DNA of 7,709 nt from an uncultured Chromatiaceae bacterium (lineage in GTDB: Bacteria > Pseudomonadota > Gammaproteobacteria > Enterobacterales > Alteromonadaceae). A program made the translations under genes and the position numbers. Positions 6,721 through 7,709 of the stretch are shown here, in pieces. The notes beneath the pieces are model-generated. The model saw nothing but the letters and a program-made list of their open reading frames with translations, had not been told where the DNA came from and did not search any database. How positions within the stretch are numbered: position 1 is the first letter of the stretch; each line of letters starts with the position of its first letter. The stretch covers positions 1 to 7,709 of the forward strand of contig CAMLSF010000167.1 in assembly GCA_946482615.1 (NCBI GenBank), written 5' to 3'.

Positions 6721-6741
6721 TTATAAACAATTGTTTTATAA
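6721..6741. promoter_or_regulatory. AT-rich palindrome upstream of the sigma54 promoter
   Basis: TTATAAA-CAATTG-TTTTATAA is symmetrical around CAATTG, apart from one extra T in the right arm. It is centred about 25 bp upstream of the -24 element. It may help DNA bending or bind a second regulator; no family is recognised. Confidence 0.35.
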
Positions 6742-6800
6742 TGATTTTTATAAGATCATGGCGACATTCAGTTATAGATTAAATTTTATTCAAAATATAA

Positions 6801-6821
6801 AAGTAGTGTTTTTAACCACTT
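6801..6821. promoter_or_regulatory. Candidate enhancer site 1 (shared inverted repeat)
   Basis: On the - strand it reads AAGTGGT-TAAAAAC-ACTACTT, with 7-bp arms that match except for one position. Its centre is 105 bp upstream of the -24 GG of the peptide operon. The same arms and spacing recur at 7514-7534 upstream of the second sigma54-type promoter. It could also be read as a weak stem-loop, but it has no gene to terminate, since a good terminator already lies at 6948-6983. Confidence 0.6.
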
Positions 6822-6947
6822 TTTAGCTGATTTAAAAATAGGCAGTCAGGGCGAAGCTCAGCCATACAAAGGCGGCAGGATAGCTGTACATAAGAATGTG
6901 GAAATGCGCAGAAATAAAAGTATCGCCGGGAGCAAACAGAAGGGCTT

Positions 6948-6983
6948 AAAAAAACAAAACCCGGTACTACTTAAAACCGGGTT
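6948..6983 (-). terminator. Rho-independent terminator of the 88-aa/41-aa operon
   Basis: On the - strand AACCCGGT and ACCGGGTT (6976-6983 and 6958-6965) form an 8-bp stem with a 10-nt loop, followed by TTGTTTTTTT. The stop codon of the 41-aa gene lies inside the loop, so the last codons and the terminator overlap. Confidence 0.88.
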
Positions 6984-7096
6984 GATCCAGGAATATCAAA
7001 GGGGGGTAATAACCAATGCCAAATCACAGACACCAGGCCAACACTAACTACGGGCAACAAAAACAGTCCCAACAACCCTAATGTTAAGCTCAGCAT
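6971..7096 (-). CDS. 41-aa membrane peptide
   Basis: Starts 2 nt after the stop of the 88-aa gene, with AAGGTGG 7 nt before the ATG, that is, inside the end of that gene: a strong sign of translational coupling. The product begins MLSLTLGLLGLFLLPVVSVG and has one long hydrophobic segment (about 4-30) with a WHW motif at 26-28, then a short tail P-P-F-D-I-P-G-S-T-R-F. It could also be taken as an uncleaved signal anchor. The tail is encoded by the first arm of the terminator hairpin and the stop is in its loop. I know no family for it. Coding status rests on ribosome-binding site, spacing and hydrophobic composition. Confidence 0.65.
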   Translation of the reverse strand: MLSLTLGLLGLFLLPVVSVGLVSVIWHWLLPPFDIPGSTRF

Positions 7097-7098
7097 CC

Positions 7099-7365
7099 TT
7101 AATCCACCTTAGCTACTGTGATCACTGGTTCTTTTTCAGTTTCTTTGTTAGCAACTAAAGTGGTTTCCAGTTCAGCCAGAGCTTTTTGGCTTTGCTCCAG
7201 AATTGCTACTTTTAACTCCGCCATTTGTTGGCTCATCAATTCAGCAGCTAAAGCACTAACGGCCTGTGTATTGACTGAAGCTAAGCTCAGTTCATTGGCT
7301 TGTACTGATGGGGTAGCAGCAAAAACTGCTGTAGTAACAAGGACTAATGTAGCAAGTGTTTTCAT
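7099..7365 (-). CDS. Small exported protein, 88 aa, unknown function
   Basis: First gene after a sigma54-type promoter. ATG at 7365 has AAGGAG 7 nt upstream. The N-terminus (MKTLATLVLVTTAVFAATPSVQA) is a typical Sec signal peptide, likely cut after A23, so the mature protein of about 65 aa is periplasmic. The mature part is Ala/Leu/Glu/Gln-rich and probably one long helix or coiled coil (about 28-72, e.g. AVSALAAELMSQQMAELKVA), ending in a charged Lys/Glu segment. It has no cysteine and no lipobox. It is followed at once by the 41-aa membrane peptide. The composition would suit a small periplasmic adaptor or sensor, but I do not recognise the family. Confidence 0.85.
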   Translation of the reverse strand: MKTLATLVLVTTAVFAATPSVQANELSLASVNTQAVSALAAELMSQQMAELKVAILEQSQKALAELETTLVANKETEKEPVITVAKVD

Positions 7366-7406
7366 GGTCGTGCTCCTTAATGAGTAGTGAAGTTCACTAT
7401 CTCTGT

Positions 7407-7422
7407 TTCAAGGTGCGTGCCA
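7407..7422 (-). promoter_or_regulatory. sigma54-type promoter of the 88-aa/41-aa operon
   Basis: On the - strand it reads TGGCACG-CACC-TTGAA. The -24 half is perfect and the spacing exact, but the conserved GC of the -12 half is GA. Predicted start near 7396, about 30 nt before the ATG. The shared enhancer-like repeat at the same distance as for the other promoter strengthens the call. Confidence 0.65.
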
Positions 7423-7436
7423 TACTGAAATTAATT

Positions 7437-7465
7437 TTTAAGTTATTAATATTCAATAACTTAAA
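7437..7465. promoter_or_regulatory. AT-rich inverted repeat upstream of the second sigma54 promoter
   Basis: TTTAAGTTATT (7437-7447) and AATAACTTAAA (7455-7465) are perfect 11-bp arms around a 7-bp spacer, centred about 30 bp upstream of the -24 GG. There is no T-run in a sensible place for a terminator. It could be an operator or a bending site between enhancer and promoter. Confidence 0.45.
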
Positions 7466-7502
7466 TGAATCACAAAGGCTTTATCAAAAAAGTTGGAAAG
7501 AT

Positions 7503-7534
7503 AAAAAACAAAAAAGTGGTGAAATTCACCACTT
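7503..7534 (-). terminator. Rho-independent terminator of dusA
   Basis: On the - strand GTGGTGA and TCACCAC form the stem, with a 3-nt loop, flanked by A6 and followed by TTTTTTGTTTTTT. It starts about 25 nt after the dusA stop. The hairpin is symmetrical with A and T runs on both sides, so it could work on either strand. Confidence 0.85.
7514..7534. promoter_or_regulatory. Candidate enhancer site 2 (shared inverted repeat)
   Basis: AAGTGGT-N7-ACCACTT (7514-7534) is a perfect palindrome in its arms, centred at 7524, 103 bp upstream of the -24 GG of the 88-aa gene's promoter. It has the same arms and spacing as 6801-6821. It coincides with the dusA terminator hairpin, so the similarity might be partly fortuitous. 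Confidence 0.5.
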
Positions 7535-7559
7535 TTTTAAAAACCTGATACTCAGCTCA

Positions 7560-7709
7560 TCAAAGCTGCGGTACCTTCTTCAGCGCATCCAGCATCACTT
7601 GTGGACCACTGGTCGGCAAGTGACCTATTTCACTTAAATGCCGGCGCCATAAACGGGCACCAGGCACGCCCTGAAATAAGCCCAGCATATGCCGTGCTAT
7701 ATGCCAGAA
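7560..7709 (-). CDS. dusA: tRNA-dihydrouridine(20/20a) synthase DusA, C-terminal end (partial)
   Basis: Only the last 49 codons are in the window; the gene continues past position 7709. DusA is an FMN enzyme that reduces uridine 20/20a in the tRNA D-loop. The visible end contains HIARHMLGLFQGVPGARLWR followed by RHLSE, the conserved C-terminal helical-domain motif of DusA (in E. coli similar to ITRHMLGLF and PGAR.WRR.LS). The tail ends DALKKVPQL. Assignment to DusA rather than DusB or DusC rests on this motif alone. A strong terminator follows, so the small genes downstream are a separate unit. Confidence 0.85.
   Translation of the reverse strand, partial: FWHIARHMLGLFQGVPGARLWRRHLSEIGHLPTSGPQVMLDALKKVPQL

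Larger units (their letters stand above)
6625..6957. other. Non-coding control region between the two small-gene operons
   Basis: About 330 bp without a supported gene. It holds the leader and sigma54-type promoter of the peptide operon (6691-6708), an AT-rich palindrome (6721-6741) and a 21-bp inverted repeat (6801-6821). The stretch 6822-6947 is less AT-rich and shows nothing I can name. The A-run at 6948-6954 belongs to the terminator of the upstream operon. I see no clean IHF consensus between enhancer and promoter. Confidence 0.6.

Noticed and set aside
6832..6891. A 19-codon hydrophobic ORF on the - strand (starts MYSYPAAF)
   Set aside because: It has no Shine-Dalgarno, lies between a terminator and the candidate enhancer repeat, and has no similarity to the neighbouring peptides.
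7482..7495. IHF site (TATCAA followed by TTG) upstream of the second sigma54-type promoter
   Set aside because: The spacing between the two halves is 5 rather than 4, and it lies in an A-run where chance matches are likely.
7118..7637. Two + strand ORFs (89 and 93 codons) across the 88-aa gene and the region beyond it
   Set aside because: They are shadows of the - strand gene and run through the sigma54-type promoter, the terminator hairpin and the dusA end; no protein features.

Overview
The window looks like a gammaproteobacterial chromosome. The protein set and the CutA, DsbD, AccB, AccC and PrmA sequences resemble the Rheinheimera/Alishewanella group or relatives among the Alteromonadales and Chromatiaceae. 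This taxonomic guess is from memory of the families, not from a search.

Left part, + strand (1-5943), is housekeeping. cutA and dsbD overlap by 8 bp and end at a hairpin. A separate unit, aroQ-accB-accC, has its own sigma70-like promoter and a Rho-independent terminator. It covers one shikimate-pathway step (type II dehydroquinase) and the first step of fatty acid synthesis (biotin carboxyl carrier plus biotin carboxylase). prmA (ribosomal protein L11 methyltransferase) follows with its own promoter and terminator.

Right part, - strand (7709 down to 5955), is an accessory stretch rich in very small envelope genes. Reading in the direction of transcription it holds: the 3' end of dusA and its terminator; a sigma54-type promoter driving an 88-aa secreted protein and a 41-aa membrane peptide; a terminator; and a second, better sigma54-type promoter. 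That second promoter drives three tandem 24-aa membrane peptides, a 31-aa membrane peptide and a 68-aa PspC-domain protein. Most of these small genes are shorter than usual ORF cut-offs, but each has a good Shine-Dalgarno sequence at proper spacing. The three 24-aa genes are clear duplicates. The 31-aa peptide aligns to them without gaps at W12, W19 and D22, so it may be a fourth, diverged member.

The most interesting signal is regulatory. Both sigma54-type promoters carry the same inverted repeat, AAGTGGT-N7-ACYACTT. Its centre lies 105 bp (6811) and 103 bp (7524) upstream of the respective -24 GG. This is the layout expected of an enhancer site for one sigma54 activator, plausibly PspF-like given the PspC gene. 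I infer a small envelope-stress regulon made of two adjacent operons of short membrane or exported proteins. No pspA, pspB or pspF is in the window, and the functions of the small proteins are unknown.
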